A DNA stretch of 64,000 nt from assembly GCA_001986395.2 (NCBI GenBank), contig MQVO02000010.1, positions 434,001-498,000 of the forward strand, given 5' to 3'. The position numbers and the translations under genes are program-made. The notes below the pieces were generated by a model. It searched no databases, was not told the DNA's origin, and saw only the letters and a program-made list of their open reading frames with translations. Source of the DNA: Irpex lacteus. Taxonomy: Eukaryota; Basidiomycota; Agaricomycetes; Polyporales; Irpicaceae. Positions 35,529-46,271 of this stretch are shown one piece after another (position 1 is the first letter of the stretch; every line of letters begins with the position of its first letter).

Positions 35529-37512
35529 AACTGAGAAGAACCTATTGTCAGCAGGAGGTTAATCGGCAGAGTCCGAGAGCGGGTCGTAACAGGTCGTGAC
35601 TGTGGCACTGTGGTTATATATCGCGGGTATCCATTTTTGCATTCGCTACGGTGGTGTCAGCTTCGCCTTCACACATTGCGCTGGCTTGCCACGAGAACAT
35701 TTGACGGCGTGTACATGGGCATAGTTGTCATTAAGGCTTCGTTTGATGCGCGTAGATCCTTTGAGTGTGCATTTGATACGATTGCATAGGACGTGACGGT
35801 TAAGCGGCACCAACAGATACGCATGCAAAGTCATGGGCCCAAAAACACAAAGAGTGCCCGTTGACCCTTTGACCTTGGTGGCCTGTCCATATAAATTAAG
35901 AGACTTGTGCAAAATCCACCTAACATCACGACTCACCTGCTAACTCTCTCAACGATTCCTGAAGAATTCGCGCAATGTTAGAGGACTTCCGCGAAGATTG
36001 GCCACAGTTATCGCCGAAGGAAGCGGCGAAAAGCGTCATCTCTACCTGTAAGAGAGGTCGTTACTACATCACTATCATGCTGAAGCTGACTATGAACGGC
36101 CAATATGGATAGAAACACTCACCGGTGTAACACCTGCTACAGAGCCTTCTCCGACATCGGCAATGACGCGTTCAGGGCAGGCTGGGTAGTCCTGCACGTG
36201 TACTTATAGAGAAGAGCGTGTCTACCTCGCGGGAGGCAGACTCCACATATGGGACAGGTTGCCGCGGCGAGTCCATCACCGTAAATGAGCACGAGACCGG
36301 AATGAGTCGTTTCGAGATGTTTGGTGCAAGTGCCGATTCCCGTGTTTCGTCGGTGTATACACAATCTCTGCAACGATGTCGCATTCAACAACATGAATGT
36401 ATTGAAATACGTTGAAGGTGGTCCTGAACCTGGTAGATGTCTGAGGGAGGTTTTATGTAGTGTACCGAAGGGGCCAGCGAGTGTTTCTAGGATAGGCGGC
36501 CTGGTCATTTCTTGTAGAGCTTTAAATTTGGAGATAATTTACAGAGCGTCCCCAGAGCGTTCGCAACTCGAATTATAGTACGCGTCGATATTGAATTGAC
36601 ATGCATAGCAGAGCCACCGAGGTTGTAGTTGCCAGTGTGATGGTAAGTGTACGAGGCGCTACCATGACCTCGCCCACGTCGATCAAAAACAACCAACGGG
36701 AACAGCCGAGATGCGTGACGTGGAGTTGATTTTGTCATCTGCAGGACCATAAGAGGCAATGCAACCACTGACACCGCCCGCGGTCGTCATCATCACTCGG
36801 ACCTCGAATAGAAACAGAAACATATTACCCCCAAAATTATACCTGATCCTTTCTTTGCTATCTTGCTGGTTCATCTTGTGGCGACTCACGCACAATCAAT
36901 GCTGCCCGCCGATACAGCTGCGGTGGTCAGGGTGCGGCCTCTAAGGCTTAGACTTGAAGGTATGTACCTCACAATAGGTACAGCTTGCTGTTATATTTAC
37001 ATGTGCAGCATCTCAGTTTAGACCTTTTTGTTGGGCCTCCTATGTAGCATTGTCGCTGAGCGCATAGGCTTCGTAACCACGTAAGTAGCAATGGAAAGAA
37101 AACAAGCTGGGGCATATGCACCCTCACGGAGTCTAGACGTGATGGAAAGCCCAGCTCCTGATCACTTTGAACATGACGTAACCTTTTATTTCTCGACCGG
37201 CAGCACTCTACTAATCTGCCAATCCATATGCCAATCCAGCGTACCAATCTTCCTCACTGCCGCCACTCCGCAAACCTCGAAACAGTTGGCATGTGGCGTC
37301 CGGATATACATCGAACTTCACGGTGGAGATGAGGCAGAGGTGGTGGCGGCACTATATTTGGTTCGGTATAAAAACAAGGCGACGAAAGCACTTCTGGAGC
37401 GTAGGTCATCCTCACCATATAAAAGGTGCTTCTTCACTCCAACGAATGTTTTCTCCACTACTCATCTACGCCCCCCACCCTCTCGCAGCTTACGCTTACA
37501 GCGTACTAAATC
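35529..37512. other. 2 kb region without a recognisable gene
   Basis: Several reading frames of 60-140 codons overlap on both strands (for example 36137-36508 minus and 37091-37516 plus). None resembles a known family and none can be extended convincingly by splicing. The last 100 bp contain TATAAAAGG at 37418-37426, the likely core promoter of the next gene. Confidence 0.45.
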
Positions 37513-38292
37513 ATGACCCAGGAACCCGAACTTACTCCATCCACGATTCAGTTCCTCGACAACGTGAAATATGTGCTGGACCCCATTCATCCCGGTGTGA
37601 AGAGTATCTTCGTAGCAGTCTCACGAGCACCTGTACACTATGCTCAACCTGAAAAACACCCTCTGCATGGCAAACTTGCATGTGTGACATTCAGCGGTGT
37701 CCTCCAGGATGAACCTTGGGCAAGTCCTGGGGTCGAACATATATTGCAGAAGAAAGTGTTTATCAAGTGGGCTCGCGGAAGGGAGGACGTGGACAAGCTC
37801 CGCACGGAGGCCAACGTTTACAACACATACTTGCAAGATTTACAGGGTACGGTTGTCCCGAAATTCCACGGTTTCTTCAACGTGCGAGGAGCGATGCACT
37901 GTCAAGTAGGATGCTTGATCATGGAGTATTGCGCGAGTGATAATTTGGAAGATCAGCAACACAAGACGTAGGTCATGCGTACTGTGCATATTCAATCAGT
38001 TCTGACCGCGCACAATAGTCCGTCAAGCATACTGCAGGCTTATCGGCGTCTTCATGATGAAGGTTGCATCGGACAAGGCGGTTTGTACAATGACGATCAT
38101 TGGCTCGACCACTTCCTCGTTGCGCCTGATCGAAGCGTCAGGATTGTGGGCTTCTCAAAGGCTTTGCGTCATATGCCATGTCATGTTCTAAAGAACGGTG
38201 CACCATGCAAGGAGCTCGCTCGACTCAAAGGTTATCTTTCGTCTCCTCCCTACCTAGCGATTAATCCCGACTACGACTCGTGTGCTGATTGA
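37513..38292 (+). CDS. protein-kinase-fold protein lacking catalytic motifs (pseudokinase-like)
   Basis: Two exons, 37513-37967 and 38019-38292. The intron GTAGGT...CACAATAG joins QQHK to TPSSILQAYRRLHDEGCIG. This skips a nearer AG that would bring in a stop. 242 residues. The pattern VFIKWARGREDVDKLRTEAN, VYNTYLQDLQGTVVPKFHGF and GCLIMEYCA matches the N-lobe and hinge of basidiomycete kinase-like proteins (beta-3 Lys, helix-C Glu, hinge). In the C-lobe the expected catalytic HxD is GCIGQGGLYNDDHWLDHFLV, and the DFG-equivalent is RIVGFSKALRH where relatives have RxIDFSxA. Loss of that metal-binding Asp suggests no phosphotransfer. TATAAAAGG lies 95 bp upstream, so the gene has a normal-looking promoter. 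Alternatively it may be a shortened, decaying member of an expanded family. Confidence 0.68.
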
Positions 38293-38811
38293 GTTTCTGG
38301 TGTTGTCTTTTCTTCTCTGCCTGAACGTGCCAACGTATTACTACCTGACAGAGAGTTCTAGAATACGGATTCAGCTACTCTGCTATATACACTTTCGAAA
38401 AACGAACTAACTACCTATCTATATTTAAACTCTCTAAGAGCGTGTGTGGGATCGCACTCGGTAGGCGGTTGCCCACCGTCATGTGAAATGTTCTAATACA
38501 GACTTGCATTGATCCGAACAAGCGAGAGTCGTATGTCCTGAGCTCTCATGAACTCGAAATCTGTAAGATGGTGTCAGGATCAAGGACATCACGAAGCAAA
38601 GTAGCAGGCATAGAGCACGTTCGTCAGTCGGCCCACGTCAAGGTCTTCTAGGTGTATTGCTTCTTCGACAGCCTTTATATCGTCAGAGGCGTCGCATCAA
38701 CTTCGTCGAGGAAATGAGAGTGATCTGCTCTCAGAGTGGGCTTCCTGATAATTCCACGCTCTTTTTAGTAGCTTTGGATAGGGGCGAAGGAAAATACAGC
38801 ACAAATGTTCG
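38293..38811. other. intergenic region before the MITE
   Basis: 3' region of the pseudokinase-like gene. An imperfect hairpin (GGC...GCC with flanking CGGT/ACCG) lies near 38459-38478. No coding sequence was recognised. Confidence 0.4.
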
Positions 38812-38813
38812 TA

Positions 38814-39450
38814 CAGTGTACTAGCGCTCCTCGGGACACCTCATTGACATCCGTCTCTAAATATTCGCACAGGTACAAAAATATAGCAATTTGTAAAGAA
38901 TGAGGTAGACATGCACAGCAAAAAACAATGTAAATATAACTATACCGGGAAACCGCGTAATGAGCGAGCTACAACGATTCAAAAATTTGTGACGCACAAG
39001 GCCATTTCGCGTTCCTCGGGACGCAGTGACTACAGTGACTGATTGTGACTTTACGTGACAACACGCCGGTTTTGCACAGGACTTATGTCACGCCAAATGT
39101 CACGCCAACACACCGCCAACGGAAACATACCGTCGATCAACTAATAACTCATGCTTTACCCATATAAATATCTTCAGAGTGTGTGATAGTGTACTGGGTA
39201 AGACATGTGTACGCAAGGGTGACATATACATGTGTGAATTGACGAATAAATCGTTAGCACAGGAGATCAGGGCTATGATGACCCTCTTACACTCCCTACT
39301 CATTCCCATACACAGAAGCAATTATATAGCTTTACTGAGCACACTATGAGGGACCCGGAGCAGATTTCTCAGATTTTTTACTGTACTCAATAGCCGAAAA
39401 GTCAAAGTGTCCCGAGGACCGGTACTGTCCCGAGGAGCGCTAGTACACTG
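38814..39450. mobile_element. non-autonomous DNA transposon (MITE), Tc1/mariner-pogo type ends
   Basis: A 637-bp element bounded by perfect 25-bp terminal inverted repeats beginning CAGTGTACTAGCGCTCCTCG. Each end is flanked by the dinucleotide TA (38812-38813 and 39451-39452), the target duplication of Tc1/mariner/pogo elements, which also typically start CAGT. The core motif CCTCGGGAC recurs inside the left half (about 39013-39022) and, inverted, just inside the right end (about 39409-39420), resembling subterminal transposase-binding repeats. There is no transposase reading frame, so it must have been mobilised in trans. The perfect TIRs imply a fairly recent insertion. Confidence 0.88.
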
Positions 39451-39452
39451 TA

Positions 39453-41719
39453 GTTGAGTCCAGTAACGCGGTGGGACTTTCTCGTGCATCGTTTTTCATG
39501 CAACCAGGTGGACAACGAGGAGAGAGCAGGTATTTGCCGCAAAATCGTCTGTGAGTAGTACTTATCCGCGAAATCGCAGATAATTCCAATATCGGCGTAC
39601 CTCCATTTCGAACCTCCGTTCAACCTCCCTGCACATGTCTTGTAGGTACTCTCATACTTTCCAGATAAAATAGGATGACAGTCTTGTGTTTCAACGACCT
39701 TTGAAATGATGTAGTTAGTGCAGGACTTGAGGAAGAAGGGACTTATCGCGCGTGAGATGAACCGCTCGATCGATCGAATATCGAAATAATTTCGTCACAC
39801 GGCCTTTGCCTCGCGACCTCCTGAAAGTCGTCCATCACCTCTCTTGCCTTTGGCCACCTCGAAGTCTGCATATTCGATTCCATCCGCAATGGCTTCCTCT
39901 CGGTTAGGTCCCTTACCTGCTTGCGCCGCCGCCGTGGAGTTTTGGGTGGCGGCAGCCTGAGCTCTAGTTGCGGTGGAATGGCTTCAGACGTCTTCTCAGG
40001 CGACGTTTGTACTCTTGTCTTTCGCCTTGGCTGGACAACCTAGTGGCAAAGAACTGCCTCACCATTATTTGACATGGACTGCGTCCATCAAATTTTCTTG
40101 ACGGCATAGCTCTCTTCGGGATAAGGCTGCGACTATCCTGCGCAACACGCGTTATATTAAAAACTTCTAGGCGGATTTGGTGTTGAGAAAGGTGGCACTA
40201 AGTGTGGCCCAATATTCGGTTGTGGCTGAGTTAGAAGGCGGACAGGGAGTGGCGTGCAGAGACTTTGTGCGATGCTGGTGAGAGTCCATATTTTATGTGG
40301 CTGTTGTAAGTTCACACAGTTGCTGGCATTGCTTGGTGAATGCCCGCTTGCTCAGGTGAAATCCTTCTAGTCGCTCTTTCGTGCTGCCTTGAAAGCTGAT
40401 AGCGGTGATGATAGCGGTCCGTTTTCTTGAAGACGATGTAGGTTGCTATGGAACTTCATCGAGAGCAAATCAACGCAATCCTTTCATTCCTGAAGGGCCG
40501 GATTCTGAGAGCACGTCGAAGCGCGGTCTTCAAGCCTGGCTTCGACGAGCCTGAGTATCCCGAGCTGGTCGTTAGCGACTTGCAGATTCTCCTCCGGTTC
40601 CACAACACCCCAATACAGACTTCCATAGTCGGCGGTTTCGTGCACACCATGTCGACCATTGTTGGCTTCTTCCTCGAATCCACTTGTTCGCCTCGTGACC
40701 GCCTAGTATGTCCAGCTTGGTATGTGTGCCGTGGACAATTCGTCTCAGTTCGGTGTTGATGACAATATTACTCGTTACTGACACTTCTTCGTTGCAAATA
40801 GACGTCTGTCTTCCAGCTTGTCCTCTTTCGGTATCCACGCTGGCCACAGTTACTGTCACAGTCATGGCTCATGTCACATTCCAACGTGTGACGTAACGCG
40901 TGACCGTGAACAGTAACCAACGTTGCCAAGTATGTGGTCGAGGACTTGGGAACGATTGTATGAGTCAATGCAATGGAACCGCTGCTTCTTCCCTCGTTGC
41001 TTCTCCTTTGTGGCCGATCAGCTCAAATACACCGCAGGCAAATTGATGCTCGCCCCGAATGACAAAAGCTAGACCTCCGCACGACGCCACCGCATCCTAT
41101 AGCAAAAATAGGTCTCGTCTTAGTGTAACTCCGCGAGGTATCATAAGAGAATACTCGACTTTACTGTGGCAATTTGACTTGGTCTTCTGGAGCCCAGGCC
41201 TTGCAACGTCTGTTCGAGGTAGGTTGCGCCCTCGACAAGACCCAAGACAACCTCCGCCACGAAGACTTCCACGATGCATCGCGCCCGCGACGCGCAAGCC
41301 TTCCTAGCCATCAATAGCCTCTTCTGGCTCGATATCTCCGACAGTTTGACCCTGCGAAACCGAATCTCGCAGCTCGCACAATGGACAATGAAGCCAAGGA
41401 TGCCGTAAGACGTGGCTCAGACCCGACGGGCGTATCCGCTGCGAAACCCTAGGGTCTGACTAGCTTCGGGTCTTACTGGTCGCCAGCCCAATTACGCACT
41501 TTGCCTCCCCATTTTTGTCGCTCGATTGACACTTCAATCTCGCGTAGCGTGTACCCTCAGCCCCAAGACCCCGACGCCATATAAATTCCAACTTATCTTC
41601 CAGCTGACACCGTAGTCTGGTCTTTCTCTCTATTCTTCACCGCCACCTCGCCATCTCGCGTCGTCGGCAGAGTGTACAGAGAACTCACCTGACAGGAATC
41701 ATCACCAGTCCCACTAATT
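39453..41719. other. 2.3 kb degenerate region
   Basis: No intact gene. Reading frames of up to 103 codons exist (40448-40759 plus; 40456-40683 minus). On the minus strand around 39830-39900 a frame reads EAIADGIEYADFEVAKGK, which looks protein-like but is soon interrupted. The region could be decayed mobile-element or gene sequence; no terminal repeats were found. TATAAAT at 41580-41586 belongs to the next gene. Confidence 0.35.
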
Positions 41720-42415
41720 ATGTACCCTTGCTATGGCGACTACTGGCTCGCTGGAGCTCCTCCGGAGTTGGACTACGACTACGCGGACGATGACTACGAC
41801 CTGTATTTATTCTGGCCATCGTCGTCTCAAGTGCTGGTGCCAGCTGACTCTTGGTACCCCGAGGATGTAAGTCGTTATATCTGCGCTAGCCTGCTAGGTT
41901 GTTCGCATTGCTCACTCGTAGTAAATGTGGTGTAGTTCGAGCCCGTGTCGCCGCTGGAACTTCAGTCGGAGGTGGATGATGAGTTGGATGAGTTGGACGC
42001 GTTAGACTTGGGTTCTTCACAGCTTCTGGTACGTAACGCTCTTGGCTCTTCAGACTGGCCTGACGTATTCACGCCGTTGTACGCGTAGAACTTCGAGCCA
42101 ACGTACTCGTTCGACTCCGACTTTGTCTTTCCGGACAACAGCTCTATGGAAGACGCGTACGGTTACAGCAGGCTTTTCAGGACGGGACTTGCCTCAAAGG
42201 TACACTCTCATCACACATGTCCTCAGGTCTGTTCGACGTTGACGCAGACGGTTGATTGGTCCCCACTCTATTCGATCTCTTGACTCTTGATATAGTCACG
42301 CAGGTTAACCCGGGAGCTTGACGGCTTGCTAAAGTCGGCGTGGCAGTCGTTCGTGGCTTCTGTTCGGAGGTCAAGGCGACTGTCATGTATAGCGGCTTCG
42401 TCATTTGTGCCTTGA
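41720..42415 (+). CDS. small acidic protein, four exons, unknown function
   Basis: Four exons, 41720-41866, 41936-42028, 42089-42199 and 42296-42415, join in frame to 156 residues; all three introns are phase 0 with GT-AG ends. The N-terminus is very acidic and Tyr-rich (MYPCYGDYWLAGAPPELDYD and the following YADDDYDLYLFW). The middle is acidic with two similar exon starts, FEPVSPLELQSEVDDELDEL and NFEPTYSFDSDFVFPDN. The C-terminal exon is basic (SRRLTRELDGLLKSAWQSFV ... RRSRRLS). No signal peptide, helix or known domain was recognised. TATAAAT lies 135 bp upstream. The exon joins are clean, which argues for a real gene; an acidic, activation-domain-like regulator is only a guess. Confidence 0.55.
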
Positions 42416-44109
42416 GGTTCATACTCGGTTTTGTGTTTCGTTTCATCTGCTTGTAGCACACTGTCGTTCAATGCTCTCTCAAAACGCCTTACGTTGGTTC
42501 ACTCGTCACTCGTTGTTGTCCTTGCCTCATCTTCAAAGTTCGTGTAGATCCATAATCTGCTGTTCGAGCTTCGTCGTCGTCTTCGAAGTCATCACTCGCT
42601 TCTATCTTCTGTCTTCTTGCTTAATGTACCTTGCGCTTCTTTAATCGTCTTCTGTCTTCTTGTTTTCTGAGTCGCTACCACAAAGTTCAAGTTCGGTTCA
42701 TAAACAGCTTTTTATTTAGCAAAATAATAACGATAGAACGTCTAGGATGCAGACGTATAATGAATGTGCGAAAGTGCGAACCACAGATGTCTTGCAGTCA
42801 GGCCCGTGTATTTTTCGAACTTCTTGGTCACACTCTTCGTTGATGATCTTGAATCTTGTAGCTTGCAGCACACATCTTCCAACAGTTATCCTGGACAAGT
42901 CTTGAAGCTTGAAAGACTCTATGTCGTGTTTGAAGGCGTCTTGTCTCTTTTGAATCTTCGTTCTTGATGTCGACGCACACAAACATACGGTGGCAAGGAA
43001 CTGATGGAGCAAAGGCAGCATTGCTCTTCGACGTCGTCGTGATAGTTGTGACGAAGTCGGAAGAGATCGAATGTTGAACGTAGTCGTGGCGCCGAAGAGA
43101 GACAGCCTGCCCTAAAGCCCGTTAGACGCTTGCAGTGCCACGACTCCGTTAGTAACACTAGAGATCTAGAGGGTCGGCATCCAACGATACCTATAGTGGG
43201 AGGTACTGTAAGCTTATAAGTTTCAAGTTGCCCGTTTAACACCAAATTTATCACAGTTTCCTTATCTTCCAGGAACGATATGGAAGCCGCTGGGTTTGGC
43301 AGTTCGTGCAAAGTGCGGGAGAGGCTGCTGTTGCTCTAAACCAATCAATGAACAATCCGAGGTGTCCACCTGCAGTGGGCGATATTAATACGGGAAACTG
43401 AATTTCATAACAACACGAAAAGTTGCTCCTTACCTCCCGCAGGAAGCGTTACTGTGCTGTCTCCAATCGCCAAACACAGCCCGAAGACGACATTGGGATC
43501 CATCGATGTCTATCAGCGTACAGGGTCTGTGGGAAACTACTGTTGTCGGTGGCATGTATCCTCCTGCCTTTCATCTACGTGTGGGAATATACTGCTTGAC
43601 TGCACTTACTATCTCCCTAGACGATCGTTGGGATGCAATGCGCGAGCCAACTCGAAAACACGAGGTCGAGCAAATGGGATGTAGAATTCCCCGATGATTT
43701 CCTACAGAGACTTGTAAACGCTACAGAATTCGAAAGGCGGCAAACAAAAGTCGTGCAGTCTGTCTCCCACCTCCAATCGGGTTGTGGGGATACCTACCGT
43801 CGCATCAATTGAGTAAGTCCCTGGTATAATCTCAATTTCACGCTGCGCTCATTCACATAAGCCCTAGATTTTGTTCTATAGATGGTGACTGCAGTCTTCT
43901 CCGTCAAAGAGTACTCTGGCTCGGGCATGACAGAATTGGCATATGACAGGCTGCACGTTCCCAGCAAGGCGTCGCAGTATACACGCCCAGTAGCGTATAT
44001 AACGTACTCCCTGCTGTATGTCTTCAACCACTCCCACTGCAGCCTATCAACGGACTGTCAGTAGCTTCGGCATCGCCATTTGGCCTCAGGTCCCTGTTAA
44101 ACGAAGACA
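42416..44109. other. 1.7 kb region without a confident gene
   Basis: T-rich 3' region, then scattered frames. Around 43660-43815 (plus) a frame reads RSSKWDVEFPDDFLQRLVNA then TEFERRQTKVVQSVSHLQ, which looks protein-like but stops at ATCAATTGA just before a GTAAGT. It could be an upstream exon of the DUF2235 gene or a remnant; I could not link it. Confidence 0.35.
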
Positions 44110-46053
44110 ATGAGACCGTACCTTCTGAATTGCCAGCATATCTTGCCCACCGTAACGTCCCGTGGTCTCAGGAGGTTGCCTCTCAGCAGCCTGGTACTGA
44201 GCGGACGTCGGGACGCCTTCGAGTTCTCACGCCGCATGGGCTTGCAATCCAGGCTCTTGTCATCCTCCACAGAATGCACAGTAACGCAACGCGCTCTTGG
44301 CAGGCCACTAATAGTCTGCTTGGATGGGACAGGGGACGAGTTCGACGAAGATGTACGTCTGGGTGGATTTTGAGGAATGTACTCGCTGACATAATCACAA
44401 TTTCTTTAGAACTCCAATGTAATACGCTTCTACTCTATGCTAGAGAAGGGGTACAACGACAAACAGATGGTATATTATCAGGTGCGTGCTGTGCTACATT
44501 TCACTATGATTGTATCTCAACCTCAGCTCCGTCATATCAGCCTGGTATAGGGACGTACACATCATATCGGCCTTATGGGGGCGTAAGGCGCAATATTTCA
44601 AAGCTGATAGACAAGGTTACAGCACGGAGCCTAGGTGAACGGGTGGAAGGTAGAAAACTTGTCGACTGTCTTTGCGATTTTGCTGAAACATCATGGCTCA
44701 GAGGCATACAAGTTTATAATGAATCATTGTGAGCTTCTCAGCATGTATAATCCCGTGCGTTCTCGATTTGATATGGGTCTAGATCAAGCAGGTGATAGGA
44801 TCTGCATATTCGGGTTCTCGCGTGGTGCCTACACAGCTCGTGCGTTAGCTGGGATGATTCAGAAAGTGCGTGGTCCTGGTTATTTGTATGAGTACGATCA
44901 GTTAATAGCTTCAATCCCTTTTCTAGGTTGGTTTACTACCTACGGGGAATAATCAACAGGTTCATCACGCGTACAAGATGTACGCAGATGAGTCGGAATC
45001 AGGCTGGGACCACTCGACGGAATTTAAGAAGGCTCACTCAATCGATGTTGACATCGGTTTCATCGGAGTCTGGGACACTGTCAGCTCCGTTGGAACTATT
45101 AGACAGAAGAGGCTGCCTTTCACAAAGAACGACACTTCCATAAAAGTATTTCGGCACGCTCTCAGCCTGGATGAGCGCAGAGCGAGGTTCAAGCAGTCTA
45201 ATTGGCTGTCGTCGAGCCAAGAGGACAAACAGAAAGGCGTGAAGAAAGGAGATATGCCTAAGGCCGGCGAGGCGATCAGAGAGGTGATTCTAACCGGAGG
45301 AGCAGCCGCACAGCCGATCCCTGTAGAAGCCCAAGCGAAAGAAACAAACGTACGGGAAGTTTGGTTTGCAGGCTGTCATGCTGGTTAGTGGAGCTGAAAT
45401 GTGTTGCATGTGATACGAAATGACAACGAATGGATAGATGTCGGTGGTGGAGCTGTATACAATCACATCGATAACAGGCTCGCAAACATACCGCTTCGTT
45501 GGATGATCCAACAATGTTTTGAGACCGATACTGGGATACGCTTTGATGTCAAGCGTCTCAGGAGTATCGGTCTGGAACTCAAACCGGATTATATAGAAGG
45601 GATTGTGGCGGCATCTAAAGCAGTCTCAGTTTCAGCGAATCGGGAAGAAGATGAGAAAGATGCCCTCTCCGAAATTCACGATGAGCTTTCGGGTTGGGTA
45701 TGGTGGCCTCTTGAATTCATCCCCTCCTGGCGGTGGAACAAACCATGGGAGCTGAAGTATGTATATACCATACAGAAGCTATTTCCATCCGGACCCTTGA
45801 CTCATGTGTTTCCGATCCCAGCATGAATCTTGGTAGAGGTCGCAGACCCATCTTACAACAACAGCAACTACAACCGGGTCGTCCCGCGATTTGTATCCAC
45901 CGCAGTGTCCAATTTCGCTCAGAAACAACCCGGAAGAAAAGCAAAATAGTGGGAAGTGAAGTAAAGCACTACAAGCCGAGGGCCGATCTGAGTGGCATCA
46001 CACTCCTTGACGAAGAAGCAAAACGCGAAATAAAACTCGACGCTGCCGAGTAG
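44110..46053 (+). CDS. DUF2235 alpha/beta hydrolase (Tle1-like phospholipase domain)
   Basis: DUF2235 proteins share the catalytic domain of the bacterial type VI effector Tle1 (a phospholipase) and are expanded in mushrooms. Splicing gives GRPLIVCLDGTGDEFDED, then NSNVIRFYSMLEKGYNDKQM, YYQPGIGTYTSYRPYGGVRR, EAYKFIMNHS and GDRICIFGFSRGAYTARALA, where GFSRG is the nucleophile elbow. Next come VGLLPTGNNQQVHHAYKMYA, DIGFIGVWDTVSSVG (catalytic Asp) and FAGCHADVGGGAV (catalytic His, restored across an intron near 45386-45438). The end is ILQQQQLQPGRPAICIHRSV ... and a stop at 46053. About seven introns. The first exon before GRPLIVC is atypical in composition, so the start at 44110 is uncertain. 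The catalytic triad is complete. Confidence 0.82.
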
Positions 46054-46271
46054 TATTTTCTCCTTTCATCATATGAGCTTAGCAGTATCATTTTGCTCAA
46101 TTGCGTCCACTCGACTGAAAAGCTCGGTGTCTCATAGTTACAATAGCCCCGGCCGATAACGATAAGGTGGAAACGTTACGAAAATATGCAAATATGCCAT
46201 TTCTATCTCTTTTCAGTTCCCCACTGGCAGCTGTGATAAAGATACAATAAGAAAGACGTCGCACGAACCGA

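Noticed and set aside
40448..40759. 103-codon frame as a possible retrotransposon pol fragment
   Set aside because: Both strands give short frames, but no RT, integrase or protease motif could be recognised.
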